This document shows positions 21,219-30,810 of a stretch of DNA of 64,000 bases, piece after piece. A model generated the notes under the pieces. The model worked only from the letters and a program-made list of their open reading frames with translations, was not told the origin of the DNA and did no database searches. The DNA comes from Paracoccaceae bacterium (GTDB taxonomy: Bacteria > Pseudomonadota > Alphaproteobacteria > Rhodobacterales > Rhodobacteraceae). The stretch spans positions 62,001 through 126,000 of the forward strand of contig JAGRDY010000014.1 of the NCBI GenBank assembly GCA_020446815.1, read 5' to 3'. The position numbers and the translations under genes are program-made. Numbering within the stretch: position 1 is the stretch's first letter; every line of letters starts with the position of its first letter.

Positions 21219-23548
21219 TTTTTGCCTCCGGCGGTTTGCTCGCCGCTATCCTTCGGCCCACGGACACGCGTTCGCGGCAAATGGATCTCGGCCATTGCTC
21301 CTTTATGGGCGCAACCGTCGAACGGCTCTGCATCGCGCAGAACCAGCGTGCCCCCATGTTCCTCGATAATTTTCTTGACGATCGACAGCCCGAGCCCGGT
21401 ACCTTTTTCGCGTGTCGTCACATAGGGCTCGAACAGGCGCGACCGGTCTTCCGGCAAGCCGATGCCGTTGTCGGATATCCGTATCACGACCTGGTCGGTA
21501 TCAGCGGACATCGCTACCCTGACTTGCGGGGCATAGCCGTCTGGCGCCCCTTTTTCGATCAGTGATTCAATGGCTTCGCCTGCGTTCTTGATAAGGTTTG
21601 TCACCGCCTGCGAAATCATTGTCGCGTCGAGCCTGACGGTGACGGGCTCTGCGGGCAGATCGGCCGTCAACGCGGCGCCATGCAGCGCGTCTTGTTGCAA
21701 CGTCACCGCATCGCGCATCAGCCCGGTCAGGTCGTGATCGCGCCGGTCGGGTTCGGGCATCCGCGCGAACTTCGAGAACTCGTCGACGATGCGGCGCAGA
21801 TCGCCCGTCTGGCGGACGATCACATCGGTCATCTGGCCAAGCGTTTCGGCTTCGTCGCCGACAAGCCCGGCGAACTTGCGGCGGATGCGTTCGGCGGAAA
21901 GCTGGATCGGGGTCAGCGGGTTCTTGATCTCATGGGCGATGCGCCGGGCGACATCGCCCCAGGCGGCCATCCGCTGGGCCGACACCAGATCGGTAACATC
22001 GTCGAAGGCGACGACATAACCTTCGAGCCGCCCGTCGGCATTGCGCCGGATCGCCATGCGCACCAGCAGGCTTGCCAGCCGCCCGTCGCGGCTGATCCTG
22101 ATTTCTTCCTGCACCACCTCGCCGATACCGTCGCGAAGACGCCTGAACAGGGCGGCAAATTCGGGTACGGCCTCGCCCAGTGCGCGGTCGTGATCCTTCT
22201 CTTCGTTCAGGTGCAGCAATCTGGTTGCCGCCCGGTTGAGAAAATCGATCCGCCCCTCCGCCCCCAGTCCGATCACCCCCGAAGTGACCGAGGACAGGAC
22301 TGAATCGAACAGCCGGCGGCGGCGTTCGGTGCTGCGGTTGCTGTCGAGCAAGGCCTGCCGCTGGGTGTTCAGTTGCCGCGTCATCTGGTTGAACACGCGA
22401 CCCAGCATGGCGATTTCGTCGTCACCCTCCTCTTCGATGACCTGTACCTGAAGATCACCCGCGCCCACCCGTTGCGCCGCCCCCGCCAGACGCCCGACGG
22501 GGCGCGACAACCTTTCGGCAAACCACAACCCCATCCAGATCGCCGCGAGCACCAGAATCAGCGCAAAGCCCACATAGACCAGGCCGAATTCGAACACGAC
22601 CTTGCCGCGCGATACCTCGAGCTGCTGGTAAAGCCCGACGGTCGCGCGGGTTTCATCGAGCAGGCTCAATATCTTGCCATCCACGTCGCGGCTGACATAG
22701 AGAAACCGGTCCGCGAAGGCCGGAAGCTTGATCAGGGCGCGAAATTCGTTGTTGCTCCAATCCTCGATCAGAACCGTTTCGCCCTCGCGCGCCTGTTCGA
22801 TTTCCTGTTTGGTGGGCTTTTCGAAGTTGAACAGATAACTGCGCTCGCCGCGCGCCTTCAGTTCACCTCCGCCGTCGATGACATAGGCTTCGCGCAAGCC
22901 CCGCTGGATCTGGCCCTGACCCTGGGTCAGAAGCTGGCGCAGATCGCTGTCGGAAAGCAGAAAGGTCGTCTGCCGGGCGCCGTTGAGAAACCGCGCCAGC
23001 GCCGTGGCGTCGGTCGACAGATCGCGCCGGTGTTCGTTCTGATAGGCTTCGGCGGCGGCCAGCGAATTGCCCACCACCTGACGGACCCGCTCGGAAAACC
23101 AGCCCTCCAGCCCGATATTTATCGTCAGCCCGGCAAAAACCGCCACCAGGATCGTCGGGACCAGGGCGATTCCGGCAAAAACACCGGTCAAGCGCAGATG
23201 CAGCCGCGACCCGGCCGATTTGGCCCGCCTGGCCGCCACCATCCGGGCAAGCCGTGCCAGCACCATGCCGCCCAGCATCAGAAAATAGACCAGATCGGCC
23301 AGCAGGATCAGTCGCAGCGCGGTGGAGTTGGCGCCCTGCCCGAACGGGCCGAGCGCCGCGAAGGTGGCCAGCGCCAGCAGCGGGCCGAGAATGGCCAGCC
23401 CCGCCGTCAACATGTTCTGGAATCGCCGCTGCCGACGCAGGCGGTTCAAACGCCCCAGTGTCGTATTGCGTGCAAAGCCCTGCAAGAGCTCGCCCCTGTA
23501 TAAAAGGCCGACAAGGCGGCCACCGCCGATATATCGCTGTCCTGGCAT
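21215..23548 (-). CDS. ntrY: NtrY membrane sensor histidine kinase
   Basis: A sensor kinase of about 777 residues. The N-terminal region has several membrane segments ('MLTAGLAILGPLLALATFAAL', 'LILLADLVYFLMLGGMVLARL', 'LTGVFAGIALVPTILVAVFAG') and a periplasmic portion, then a further helix and HAMP ('AERLSRPVGRLAGAAQRVGAGD'), a PAS domain ('GVIGLGAEGRIDFLNRAATRL'), the H-box '[20 protein letters not shown]' and ATPase motifs 'NLIKNAGEAI', 'ISDNGIGLP' and 'GTGLGLSIVKKI'. NtrY phosphorylates NtrX. The exact start is uncertain: no clear ribosome site precedes 23548, and a TTG or ATG some 20-45 codons further in is possible. Confidence 0.93.
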   Translation of the reverse strand: MPGQRYIGGGRLVGLLYRGELLQGFARNTTLGRLNRLRRQRRFQNMLTAGLAILGPLLALATFAALGPFGQGANSTALRLILLADLVYFLMLGGMVLARLARMVAARRAKSAGSRLHLRLTGVFAGIALVPTILVAVFAGLTINIGLEGWFSERVRQVVGNSLAAAEAYQNEHRRDLSTDATALARFLNGARQTTFLLSDSDLRQLLTQGQGQIQRGLREAYVIDGGGELKARGERSYLFNFEKPTKQEIEQAREGETVLIEDWSNNEFRALIKLPAFADRFLYVSRDVDGKILSLLDETRATVGLYQQLEVSRGKVVFEFGLVYVGFALILVLAAIWMGLWFAERLSRPVGRLAGAAQRVGAGDLQVQVIEEEGDDEIAMLGRVFNQMTRQLNTQRQALLDSNRSTERRRRLFDSVLSSVTSGVIGLGAEGRIDFLNRAATRLLHLNEEKDHDRALGEAVPEFAALFRRLRDGIGEVVQEEIRISRDGRLASLLVRMAIRRNADGRLEGYVVAFDDVTDLVSAQRMAAWGDVARRIAHEIKNPLTPIQLSAERIRRKFAGLVGDEAETLGQMTDVIVRQTGDLRRIVDEFSKFARMPEPDRRDHDLTGLMRDAVTLQQDALHGAALTADLPAEPVTVRLDATMISQAVTNLIKNAGEAIESLIEKGAPDGYAPQVRVAMSADTDQVVIRISDNGIGLPEDRSRLFEPYVTTREKGTGLGLSIVKKIIEEHGGTLVLRDAEPFDGCAHKGAMAEIHLPRTRVRGPKDSGEQTAGGKK

Positions 23549-23585
23549 CGGCTGACGCCGATGGGCAACGGTTTGTGTTGCGGTT

Positions 23586-24953
23586 TTACATCAATTTGCG
23601 GTGCCTTGTCACGCGGATATCCAGCGCGGTCAGCTTCTTTCGCAGTGTATTGCGGTTGATGCCCAGAAGATCGGCGCATTTGGCCTGATTGCCGCCGACC
23701 GAAGCCAGGGCGATTTCCAGCAGCGGTATTTCCAATTCCTTTAATATTCGGCCATATAGGCCGGGCGGCGGCAGGGAATTGCCATGCAGGTCGAAATATC
23801 TTTGCAGATGGCGCGCGATCGAGGCGGAAAGCCGCTCATGGCTGTCGGGCGCTCCGGTCCGGTCCGGCGCGACGGGTTCGGCGGGCAGCAGCGATTCGAC
23901 AGCGCTCTTGCTGATTTCAGGCTCCTGTGACGTCACCGCCAACTGGCGGACGGCATGTTCCAGTTGCCGGACATTGCCCGGCCAGCGGTAGCGGCGCAAC
24001 ACTTCCCTGGCATCCTTGGCGAACCATTTGGCCGGCGCGCCGTCGCGTTCGTTGCGCGCCAGAAAGTGATCGGCGAGAAGCGGAATATCCTGCACCCGTT
24101 CGCGCAGCGCGGGAACCGTCAGGGTAACGCCGTTCAGCCGATAGAACAAATCCTCGCGAAAGGATCCGCTTGCCAGTTGCGCGGCAAGATCGCGCTGGCT
24201 CGTCGCGATGATCCTCGGGCCAAAATCGGGCAGCGCGTCCAGCAAACGCACCAGATACGCCTGACAGCCGGCGCTGAAATCGCCTGCCTCGTCCAGCACG
24301 ATGCTGCCGCCACGCGCCCGCGCCACCAGGCTTGTGACCGCGTCGGGTGTGTCGATATCGACATTTCGCACCGTCACGAAGGGTAATGCCCGCCGATCCG
24401 AGAAATCGTGAATGGCGCGTGCGACCAACGATTTGCCCGATCCGGATTCGCCCGAGATCAGCACCGGCAGATCTGCATTCATCACCCGTGCCACCAACCG
24501 GTAAAGCGCCTGCATGGCGGGCGCGCGCCCGACCAGCGGCAGATCGGCGCCCGCATCGCGCGCCACCGCCGCGCCGGCGGCGGCCCCGGGCCGTTTGCCC
24601 AACGCCCGCGCCGAGCGTTTCATCAGATCGGGCAGATCGAAGGGCTTGGGAAGGTAGTCGAAGGCATCGGCCTCCGACGCCTGGATCGCCGTCATGATGG
24701 TATTTTGCGCGGAAATGATGATGACCGGCAGTTCCGGCCGCAGATCCCTTATCGCTGGCAAAAGCTCCAGCCCATTGCCGTCAGGCATCATCACATCGGA
24801 AATCACCAGATCTCCCTTGCCTTCGGCGATCCAGCGCATCAGCGTGACCAGCGACGCGGTGGCATGAACCTTGCAACCCGCCCGTGTCAGCGCCTGCGTG
24901 AGCACCGTGCGAATCGTGCGGTCGTCGTCGGCGACCAGAACCGTACCGTCCAT
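23586..24953 (-). CDS. ntrC: NtrC nitrogen regulator, GAFTGA-less type
   Basis: A response regulator partner of NtrB, 455 residues. The receiver domain has its acceptor aspartate in '[17 protein letters not shown]'; the AAA+ domain has Walker A '[16 protein letters not shown]' and Walker B '[12 protein letters not shown]'; the C-terminal Fis-type helix-turn-helix is '[22 protein letters not shown]'. Between '[17 protein letters not shown]' and Walker B the GAFTGA segment is absent, a feature known for Rhodobacter capsulatus NtrC, which activates housekeeping-sigma promoters instead of sigma-54 ones. The ATG shares its A with the ntrB stop (TGATG), although the frame opens further upstream. 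Confidence 0.95.
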   Translation of the reverse strand: MDGTVLVADDDRTIRTVLTQALTRAGCKVHATASLVTLMRWIAEGKGDLVISDVMMPDGNGLELLPAIRDLRPELPVIIISAQNTIMTAIQASEADAFDYLPKPFDLPDLMKRSARALGKRPGAAAGAAVARDAGADLPLVGRAPAMQALYRLVARVMNADLPVLISGESGSGKSLVARAIHDFSDRRALPFVTVRNVDIDTPDAVTSLVARARGGSIVLDEAGDFSAGCQAYLVRLLDALPDFGPRIIATSQRDLAAQLASGSFREDLFYRLNGVTLTVPALRERVQDIPLLADHFLARNERDGAPAKWFAKDAREVLRRYRWPGNVRQLEHAVRQLAVTSQEPEISKSAVESLLPAEPVAPDRTGAPDSHERLSASIARHLQRYFDLHGNSLPPPGLYGRILKELEIPLLEIALASVGGNQAKCADLLGINRNTLRKKLTALDIRVTRHRKLM

Positions 24954-26032
24954 CAGTCTGCCTCCTGTCCCTGGGGGGCTACGGGCAACGACAGGCGAAA
25001 GACGGTGCGCCCCGGCACCGAATCCACCGATATCCACCCATCATGATCGGCGACGATCTTCGACACCAAAGCCAGCCCGAGCCCGGTGCCGTTTTCGCGC
25101 CCCGAAACGAAGGGGGCGAAAATATCGCCGACCAGATCCGGCGCGATACCCGGACCGTCATCGACGATTTCGATTTGCAGCGGCAAGGCCGATGCGCCGC
25201 CCTGCGCGCGCCTGCGGCGCAGCGCGATGTCATAGAAACTGCGGATGCAGATCGTTCCGGGCGCGGATCCGCGCGCCTCGGCCGCGTTCTTCAGCAGGTT
25301 CAGGATGATCTGCAACAATTGATCCTTGTCGGCATGGGCCGGCGGCAGCGACGGATCATAATCCTCGGTGATGGTCATATGCGCGGCAAACCCCAGCGCG
25401 GCCGACCGCCGCGCCCGTTCGAGAACGTCGTGAATATTCACCGCGCGCCTTTCGGGCGGGCGCAGGTTGCCGAACTGCTCGACCTGTTCCAGCAGCTTGA
25501 CCACCCGCCGCGTTTCCCCGACGATCAGGTCGGCCAGCTCCCGATCCTGCGGGCCGAGGTTCATCGACAGAAGCTGGGCGGCACCGGAAATTCCCGCCAG
25601 AGGGTTCTTGATTTCATGGGCCAGCATTTCGGCCATGCCGATGGCCGAGCGCGCCGCCGATTTCATGGCCCGTCCGCGACCCAGCCGCCCGGCGTGTTCA
25701 TGCGGCGAAACCATCAGCATGACGAGGTCGGAACCATCGCCCAGCGGTGCCGCCTGCAAGTCGCACAGCACGGGCGGGCGGCCGCCCGTGCCGACCGTCG
25801 CATCGTTGATGACGAGCGGTGCGTGATCGGCGCGGACACGCGCGAAAATGTCGTCCAGCGGCGCATCGGTCGTCATCCTGCCCGCAAGCGGCCGCCCCTT
25901 GCAGGCTTTCTCGGACAGATTCAGGAACAGTTCCGCCGCCGGGTTGACGGCGACGGGAAAATTCCTTTCATCCACCAGCACGGCCGGCACCGGCATCGAT
26001 GCCCAAAGCGCGGATGATGGCGGCAACGTCAT
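24953..26032 (-). CDS. ntrB: NtrB nitrogen-sensing histidine kinase
   Basis: A cytoplasmic kinase/phosphatase that controls NtrC in response to PII proteins. Its 359 residues contain a PAS domain ('[21 protein letters not shown]'), the H-box '[19 protein letters not shown]' and the ATPase motifs '[11 protein letters not shown]', '[11 protein letters not shown]' and '[15 protein letters not shown]'. The start at [10 protein letters not shown] (26032) overlaps the dusB stop by ATGA; the long upstream extension of the frame runs inside dusB and is not used. The gene order dusB-ntrB-ntrC is characteristic of alphaproteobacteria. Confidence 0.95.
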   Translation of the reverse strand: MTLPPSSALWASMPVPAVLVDERNFPVAVNPAAELFLNLSEKACKGRPLAGRMTTDAPLDDIFARVRADHAPLVINDATVGTGGRPPVLCDLQAAPLGDGSDLVMLMVSPHEHAGRLGRGRAMKSAARSAIGMAEMLAHEIKNPLAGISGAAQLLSMNLGPQDRELADLIVGETRRVVKLLEQVEQFGNLRPPERRAVNIHDVLERARRSAALGFAAHMTITEDYDPSLPPAHADKDQLLQIILNLLKNAAEARGSAPGTICIRSFYDIALRRRRAQGGASALPLQIEIVDDGPGIAPDLVGDIFAPFVSGRENGTGLGLALVSKIVADHDGWISVDSVPGRTVFRLSLPVAPQGQEAD

Positions 26033-27024
26033 GCGGCCGCACCCGGACCGGCCTCGGCAAAGGCGCGGTCGATCAGGGCCAGGGCCCGGGCCGGGTCTGT
26101 CTGGGTCATCAGATCGGCGCGCATCATGGGGTTGGCGCCCGCTTCGTCCAGATACCAGCCAAGATGCTTTCGCGCGATGCGCACCCCCAGTTGTGATCCG
26201 TAAAAGCCGAGAATCGCTTCGTAATGTTCCGATACCAGGTCGCGCAACTCGGGCCCGGTCGGTCTGCGCGGTGCGGGCGCGCCGGTGAGCGCCGCCGTGA
26301 TTTCGGCCAGCCGCCAAGGCGCGCCGCGAATCCCGCGCCCCACCATCACGCCGTCGCCGCCCGATGCATCAAGTGCGGCCCGTGCCGAGGCCTTGTCACG
26401 GACATCGCCATTGGCGATCACCGGAATGTTCACCGCCTCTTTCACGGCCCGAATGGCCGCCCAGTCCGCGCAGCCCCTGTAAAACTGTTGTCGCGTGCGC
26501 CCGTGCACCGTGATCATTTTCACACCCGCCGCCTCCGCCCGGCGGGCCAGAGCCGGGGCGTTCAGGCAATCGCCGTCCCAGCCCAGCCGGCATTTCAGCG
26601 TTACCGGCACCTCCACCGCGCCAACAACGGCCTCGATCAGTCTCAGGGCATGATCCGGATCGCGCATCAGCGCCGAACCGGATGCACCACCGGTCACTTT
26701 CCTGGCCGGGCAGCCCATGTTGATGTCGATGATCGCCGCCCCCATTTCGGCAACCAGGCGCGCCGCTTCGGCCATTGGCCTTGCCTCGCGCCCGGCCAGT
26801 TGCACCGAAGTGCGCACCGTGTCCGCCAGCCCGAGATCGGTGCGCGCCTTGGCCCTGACCGATGCCTTGCGGCCCAGCAGCTCGCCCGAGGCGACCATCT
26901 CGGACACCACCAACCCAGCGCCGAATCCCGCCACCAGCCGGCGGAACGGCAGGTCGGTGATGCCGGCCAGCGGGGCCAGGAAAACCGGAGGATCCAATGT
27001 CAGATCTGCCAATTGGACGGGCAA
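26029..27024 (-). CDS. dusB: tRNA-dihydrouridine synthase (NifR3)
   Basis: A flavin enzyme that reduces uridines in tRNA to dihydrouridine. The 331-residue sequence shows 'FLAPLAGITDLPFRRLV' at the FMN-binding start, 'DINMGCPARKVTGGASGSAL' with the catalytic cysteine, 'MITVHGRTRQQFYRG' and 'VIANGDV' plus 'GVMVGRGIRGAPW' at the phosphate site. The start is a TTG at 27024, supported by AAGGA about 10 nt upstream. As nifR3 it heads the ntr operon in rhodobacters; ntrB follows with an ATGA overlap. Confidence 0.96.
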   Translation of the reverse strand: MPVQLADLTLDPPVFLAPLAGITDLPFRRLVAGFGAGLVVSEMVASGELLGRKASVRAKARTDLGLADTVRTSVQLAGREARPMAEAARLVAEMGAAIIDINMGCPARKVTGGASGSALMRDPDHALRLIEAVVGAVEVPVTLKCRLGWDGDCLNAPALARRAEAAGVKMITVHGRTRQQFYRGCADWAAIRAVKEAVNIPVIANGDVRDKASARAALDASGGDGVMVGRGIRGAPWRLAEITAALTGAPAPRRPTGPELRDLVSEHYEAILGFYGSQLGVRIARKHLGWYLDEAGANPMMRADLMTQTDPARALALIDRAFAEAGPGAAA

Positions 27025-27344
27025 GTGCCTGATCCTTGTGCAACCGGCCCCTTGCTAGCGTCGGCCACGCGGTTTCGCAATCGTTAAGGCGTTTCGCGAA
27101 ATGCCCCATTCACCTCTCATCGCCACAAGTGCCGGCGCGCCGCAGGCCTGCGAGGGTTGTGGCGTTTCAGGTCCTGGCAAAACGCGATGGCCGGATGGCT
27201 CCCTGCATGGTCCCCCGCATGGTCCTCCGTGCGAAGGCGGATTTGCGCCGCGATGCGCGCGACAGGCAGCGTTGCGGTCAAGTCAGGGCATTGTCAGAAA
27301 CCCGGCAGAAGATTAGACCGGTGCCGCAAAACGGAGGACGCCAG
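27025..27344. other. Divergent 320-bp intergenic region, dusB-ntr operon versus ispDF
   Basis: No gene was recognised here. It should hold the promoters of the dusB-ntrBC-ntrYX block (minus strand) and of ispDF-pgpA-cinA (plus strand). The plus-strand frame of ispDF remains open through it, but the translated leader shows no family resemblance. An imperfect 12-bp tandem repeat (gcatggtccccc / gcatggtcctcc) lies at 27205-27228. The SD sequences at both ends favour TTG starts. Confidence 0.5.
27333..27337 (+). promoter_or_regulatory. Shine-Dalgarno sequence selecting a TTG start for ispDF
   Basis: GGAGG lies 7 nt before TTG at 27345. This start places the IspD motif '[11 protein letters not shown]' at the expected distance from the N-terminus, unlike the longer open frame from 27036. 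Confidence 0.75.
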
Positions 27345-28484
27345 TTGCCATCGAGGGCCGACATAGCGGCGATCATCGTCGCCGCCGGGCGCGGCCGGCG
27401 CGCCGGGGCCGGTGCGCCGAAACAATGGCGCGACCTTGCCGGTCAGCCGGTGCTGGCGCGCACGGTTGCGGCATTCGGTGGCTTTGCCCGTACCCTTGTC
27501 GTTCTTCACCCCGATGACATGGCCAGGGGCGTGGCGGAATTTGAAGGGCGGGTGACCTTGATCGCCGGCGGAGACAGCCGCGCGCAATCTGTCAGGAACG
27601 CCCTGGAAACACTTGATCCAGAAGATATTTCCAAGGTTCTGATACATGACGGCGCGCGGCCCTTCGTCAAACCGGACCTGATCGAGAGAGTGCTTGGCGC
27701 CCTGGGCGCCGCTCAGGCCGCCGCCCCGGCGCTGCCCGTCACCGACGCCTTGTGGCGCGGCGCGCAAGGCAGGGTGGCGGGACGCGTTTCGCGCGACGGG
27801 CTTTTTCGCGCCCAGACGCCGCAGGGCTTCGACCTGGCCGCGATTCTCGCGGCACACCGCAACCACGCGGGCGATGCCGCCGATGATGTCGAAGTGGCCC
27901 GGGCCGCCGGTTTGGATGTTGCAATCGTGGCCGGTGACGAGGACAATATCAAGATCACATGGCCCGAGGATTTTCACCGGGCCGCAAGAATGCTGCGGGG
28001 CGACGTGGATATCCGAACCGGCAACGGCTTTGACGTACACGCCTTTTGCGAAGGCGATCACGTCATGCTGTGCGGGGTGCGTGTCGCGCATTCGCGCGGG
28101 TTGCGTGGCCATTCGGATGCCGATGTCGGAATGCACGCCCTGACCGACGCGATCTATGGCGCGCTTGCCGAAGGCGACATCGGCAGGCATTTCCCGCCCA
28201 GCGATCCACGATGGAAAGACGCCGCCAGCCGGATTTTTCTGGCCCATGCCGCCGATCTGGCGCGGCAACGCGGGTACCGGCTGGCCAATGCCGATGTGAC
28301 CTTGATCTGCGAAAGCCCCAAGATCGGTCCCCATGCGCTTGAAATGGCGTCAGAACTTGCAAGGAACATCGCCGCCGACCCGTCGCGGGTCAGCGTGAAG
28401 GCAACCACGTCCGAGCGTCTGGGCTTTACCGGCCGCGAAGAAGGAATTGCCGCACTTGCCACCGTAACCCTGGTAAACACATGA
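27345..28484 (+). CDS. ispDF: Bifunctional IspD/IspF enzyme of the MEP isoprenoid pathway
   Basis: A fusion of two non-consecutive MEP-pathway enzymes, 379 residues. Residues 1-220 are 2-C-methyl-D-erythritol 4-phosphate cytidylyltransferase ('[19 protein letters not shown]', '[11 protein letters not shown]', '[10 protein letters not shown]'). Residues about 222-379 are 2-C-methyl-D-erythritol 2,4-cyclodiphosphate synthase ('[10 protein letters not shown]', '[20 protein letters not shown]', '[11 protein letters not shown]', '[17 protein letters not shown]'). Metal ligands of IspF are the D and H of DVH. Such fusions are common in alphaproteobacteria. A TTG start preceded by GGAGG is preferred. 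The stop overlaps pgpA (ATGA). Confidence 0.96.
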   Translation: MPSRADIAAIIVAAGRGRRAGAGAPKQWRDLAGQPVLARTVAAFGGFARTLVVLHPDDMARGVAEFEGRVTLIAGGDSRAQSVRNALETLDPEDISKVLIHDGARPFVKPDLIERVLGALGAAQAAAPALPVTDALWRGAQGRVAGRVSRDGLFRAQTPQGFDLAAILAAHRNHAGDAADDVEVARAAGLDVAIVAGDEDNIKITWPEDFHRAARMLRGDVDIRTGNGFDVHAFCEGDHVMLCGVRVAHSRGLRGHSDADVGMHALTDAIYGALAEGDIGRHFPPSDPRWKDAASRIFLAHAADLARQRGYRLANADVTLICESPKIGPHALEMASELARNIAADPSRVSVKATTSERLGFTGREEGIAALATVTLVNT

Positions 28485-28984
28485 CACATACACGCCTTAT
28501 CGCGACATTCTTCGGAGTTGGCCTCTTGCGCCCGGCCTCGGGCACCTGGGGATCGCTGGCGGCGCTTGCGCTGGGTGTGCTGCTGCACCGGATCGGGCAT
28601 TTCCCGGCCCTGGCGCTGGCCACGCTGATCGTTATTCCCGTAGGGTTCTGGGCCATCGGCCGCGAGGTTGCGCAAAGCGCCGACAAGGATCCTGCGGAAA
28701 TCGTCATTGACGAGGTGGCCGGGCAATGGCTGGCGCTGCTGTTTCCCTCGGCGGCCTTTTATGTGACGGGGGCGGCGAGTACGGTTTTCCCCTGGCCCGC
28801 CTGGGTGGCCGCCTTCGTGTTCTTCCGGCTCTTCGATATCTGGAAACCCGGCCCGATCGGGCGCGCCGACCGGCGCGGCGACGCGAAAGGCGTGATGATC
28901 GACGATCTATGGGCGGGCCTGTTTGCCGGCTGTGCGACGCTGATTGCCGCCGGACTGGCCCACAAGATACTGCTAGAGATGTGA
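28481..28984 (+). CDS. pgpA: Phosphatidylglycerophosphatase A
   Basis: A membrane enzyme that dephosphorylates phosphatidylglycerophosphate to phosphatidylglycerol. The 167-residue protein shows the PgpA signature '[21 protein letters not shown]', '[18 protein letters not shown]' and '[19 protein letters not shown]', then '[14 protein letters not shown]'. Several hydrophobic segments fit an inner-membrane location. Start and stop overlap the neighbours (ATGA with ispDF; its ATGTGA end includes the GTG of the next gene), so the three genes look like one coupled operon. Confidence 0.95.
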   Translation: MTHTRLIATFFGVGLLRPASGTWGSLAALALGVLLHRIGHFPALALATLIVIPVGFWAIGREVAQSADKDPAEIVIDEVAGQWLALLFPSAAFYVTGAASTVFPWPAWVAAFVFFRLFDIWKPGPIGRADRRGDAKGVMIDDLWAGLFAGCATLIAAGLAHKILLEM

Positions 28985-29457
28985 GCGGGACGCGCGCGCA
29001 AACGCTGCTGGCCCTGGCCCGTGCGAAGGGCGCGGTGATCGCCACCGCCGAAAGCTGTACCGGCGGGTTGATTTCCGCCGCAATCACCGATCCTGCCGGC
29101 GCATCCGACATTTTCCATTTCGGCTATGTGACCTATGCCAACACCGCCAAGATCAGGCTGCTGGGCGTCAGGCAAGCGACCCTGGCGCGTTACGGGGCGG
29201 TCAGCGAAGCGGTGGCCTGCGAAATGGTCAGCGGCGCCCTGGCCGGTTCCGGCGCAACACTCGCCGTTGCCGTCACCGGCATCGCGGGGCCGGGCGGATC
29301 AGAGCACAAACCCGAAGGCCGTGTCTGTTTCGCCTGCGCCGCCACGGGGCAGCCGCCACAAAGCGAAACCATCGAGTTCGGCGCAATCGGCCGCGCCAAT
29401 GTACGCCGCGCCACGGTCGATCACGCGCTCGACCTGCTGATCGCCGCCTTGCGCTGA
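28981..29457 (+). CDS. CinA C-terminal domain protein (nicotinamide-nucleotide amidohydrolase, PncC-type)
   Basis: 158 residues comprising only the CinA C-terminal domain: 'GAVIATAESCTGGLISAAIT' (with the catalytic serine), 'FHFGYVTYANTAKIRLLGV', 'SEAVACEMVSGAL' and 'AVTGIAGPGGSEHKPEGRVC'. This stand-alone form hydrolyses nicotinamide mononucleotide to nicotinate mononucleotide, recycling pyridine nucleotides. A GTG at 28981 inside the pgpA end (ATGTGA) is chosen because the family begins at about this distance before the AESCTGG motif; the same frame is open further upstream inside pgpA. Confidence 0.92.
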   Translation: MSGTRAQTLLALARAKGAVIATAESCTGGLISAAITDPAGASDIFHFGYVTYANTAKIRLLGVRQATLARYGAVSEAVACEMVSGALAGSGATLAVAVTGIAGPGGSEHKPEGRVCFACAATGQPPQSETIEFGAIGRANVRRATVDHALDLLIAALR

Positions 29458-29534
29458 CGGGGTGCCAAATCTTTTTTGGATTGAAGGCGCCAGTGCGACC
29501 TGGCCACCACTGGCACCACAAGGCGCCACGGGCC

Positions 29535-29990
29535 TCACCGCGCGCCGTAAAGTTCCGCCGCGCGCGCCTCGAAGGCCCGGACGACGCGCCGCATCGCTTC
29601 GTCGAACACCACGCCGATCAGCTTTTGCAGGATGGCGTTGCGGAATTCGAAATCGACGAAAAACGCAACATCGCATCCACCGTCATCGCGCGGGGCAAAT
29701 TCCCAGAAGGAGCGCATGTACCGAAACGGCCCGTCCAGATATTCGGTCTCGATCCGGTGCCGGGCGGGCCACAGAACGATACGGCTGCCGAAGCGTTCGC
29801 GAAACACCTTGAATGAAATGACCAGATCCGCCTCCATCACTTCGGAGCCGTCGGCGCCGGGCCGGTGCGAACGGATCCGCGCCGCCGCCGTCCAGGGCAG
29901 AAACTCCGGATAGCGCGCCACATCGGCGACCAGCGCATACATTTCCCCCGCCGTCCAGGGCAGCGCCCGGTTTTCGGAATGTGTCGGCAT
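29535..29990 (-). CDS. RatA/Coq10-like START domain protein (SRPBCC family)
   Basis: 151 residues matching the Coq10/RatA group: '[20 protein letters not shown]' near residue 18, '[20 protein letters not shown]' and '[16 protein letters not shown]', then '[21 protein letters not shown]' near the C-terminus. In mitochondria and bacteria the family binds ubiquinone and aids its use in respiration; the Escherichia coli member has also been called RatA, a ribosome-associated toxin. No antitoxin partner is next to it, so the quinone-chaperone role is more likely. It is convergent with cinA and divergent from hpt. Confidence 0.88.
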   Translation of the reverse strand: MPTHSENRALPWTAGEMYALVADVARYPEFLPWTAAARIRSHRPGADGSEVMEADLVISFKVFRERFGSRIVLWPARHRIETEYLDGPFRYMRSFWEFAPRDDGGCDVAFFVDFEFRNAILQKLIGVVFDEAMRRVVRAFEARAAELYGAR

Positions 29991-30061
29991 CCCGCCCTTT
30001 CCTCTTGATCATCCGCCGCGCCCTATCTCTTATGAAGGGGGCGCGAGCACAAGGGGGGGCC

Positions 30062-30613
30062 ATGCCACATCGACCATATGCCATCGACGAAATGATTTCC
30101 GCCAAGGCCATCGCCGCACGGGTCGAGGCGCTCGCCAAGGAGATTACCCAGGCATTTGCGGGAACCGAAAAGCTGGTTGTCGTGGGGCTCTTGCGCGGTT
30201 CTTTCGTCTTCATCGCCGATCTGGTGCGTGAAATCGACCTGCCTCTCGAGGTCGATTTTCTCGAGGCGTCGTCCTATGGGGATGCCATGCAGTCTTCGCG
30301 CGAGGTGCGGATATTGAAAGACCTGCGCGGCGAAATATCGGGCCGCGATGTGCTGGTGGTCGAAGATATCGTCGATACCGGTTTCACCCTTCATCACGTT
30401 GTCAACCTGCTCAGAAGCCGGGCGCCAAAGCGGCTTGAAGTCTGCGCGCTGCTCGACAAGCCGTCGCGCCGCGAAGTACCGATACGGGCGACCTGGACCG
30501 GTTTTGAAATTCCCGATGAATTCGTCGTGGGTTACGGGATCGACTTCGCGCAGCGCGACAGGAACCTGCCGCATATCGGCAAGGTGCGATTTACCGAAAG
30601 GGCGGCTGGCTGA
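30062..30613 (+). CDS. hpt: Hypoxanthine phosphoribosyltransferase
   Basis: Purine salvage enzyme forming IMP (and GMP) from the free base and PRPP, cytoplasmic, 183 residues. Motifs: '[19 protein letters not shown]' (PRPP pyrophosphate loop), 'DFLEASSYG' and '[14 protein letters not shown]' (the PRPP-binding acidic loop), then '[20 protein letters not shown]' at the C-terminus. The start at [11 protein letters not shown] follows AAGGGGGG; the open frame to 29981 is not used. The stop TGA shares its A with the ATG of the next small gene (TGATG). Confidence 0.95.
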   Translation: MPHRPYAIDEMISAKAIAARVEALAKEITQAFAGTEKLVVVGLLRGSFVFIADLVREIDLPLEVDFLEASSYGDAMQSSREVRILKDLRGEISGRDVLVVEDIVDTGFTLHHVVNLLRSRAPKRLEVCALLDKPSRREVPIRATWTGFEIPDEFVVGYGIDFAQRDRNLPHIGKVRFTERAAG

Positions 30614-30804
30614 TGCGTATTGCGCATCTGCTGCGAATGGCTCGCTGGGCGCATCGCCCGCCGTCCACCCGGCGGGTGATCCTGGTGTTTTCGGTGGTGG
30701 CGATCTGCCTTGTGCTGGCGGGGGCCGAGTGGCTCGATCTGTTGCCCGAGGGTTTCGGGCGCCCCCCCGACAGGCAGATCCCGAAAATCCGCGCCCTGCC
30801 CTGA
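30613..30804 (+). CDS. Small single-pass membrane protein of unknown function
   Basis: 63 residues, basic N-terminus ([21 protein letters not shown]) followed by one membrane segment 'VILVFSVVAICLVLAGAEWL' and a proline-rich tail. Nothing in it identifies a function. Its ATG overlaps the hpt stop (TGATG), so it is probably translated from the hpt message. Short proteins of this look occur in Rhodobacterales, but I cannot name a family. Confidence 0.62.
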   Translation: MRIAHLLRMARWAHRPPSTRRVILVFSVVAICLVLAGAEWLDLLPEGFGRPPDRQIPKIRALP

Positions 30805-30810
30805 CGCGGC

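Noticed and set aside
29535-29990. A toxin-antitoxin system based on the RatA-like name
   Set aside because: No partner gene (such as RatB) is adjacent, and the START-type motifs fit the Coq10 ubiquinone-binding role better.
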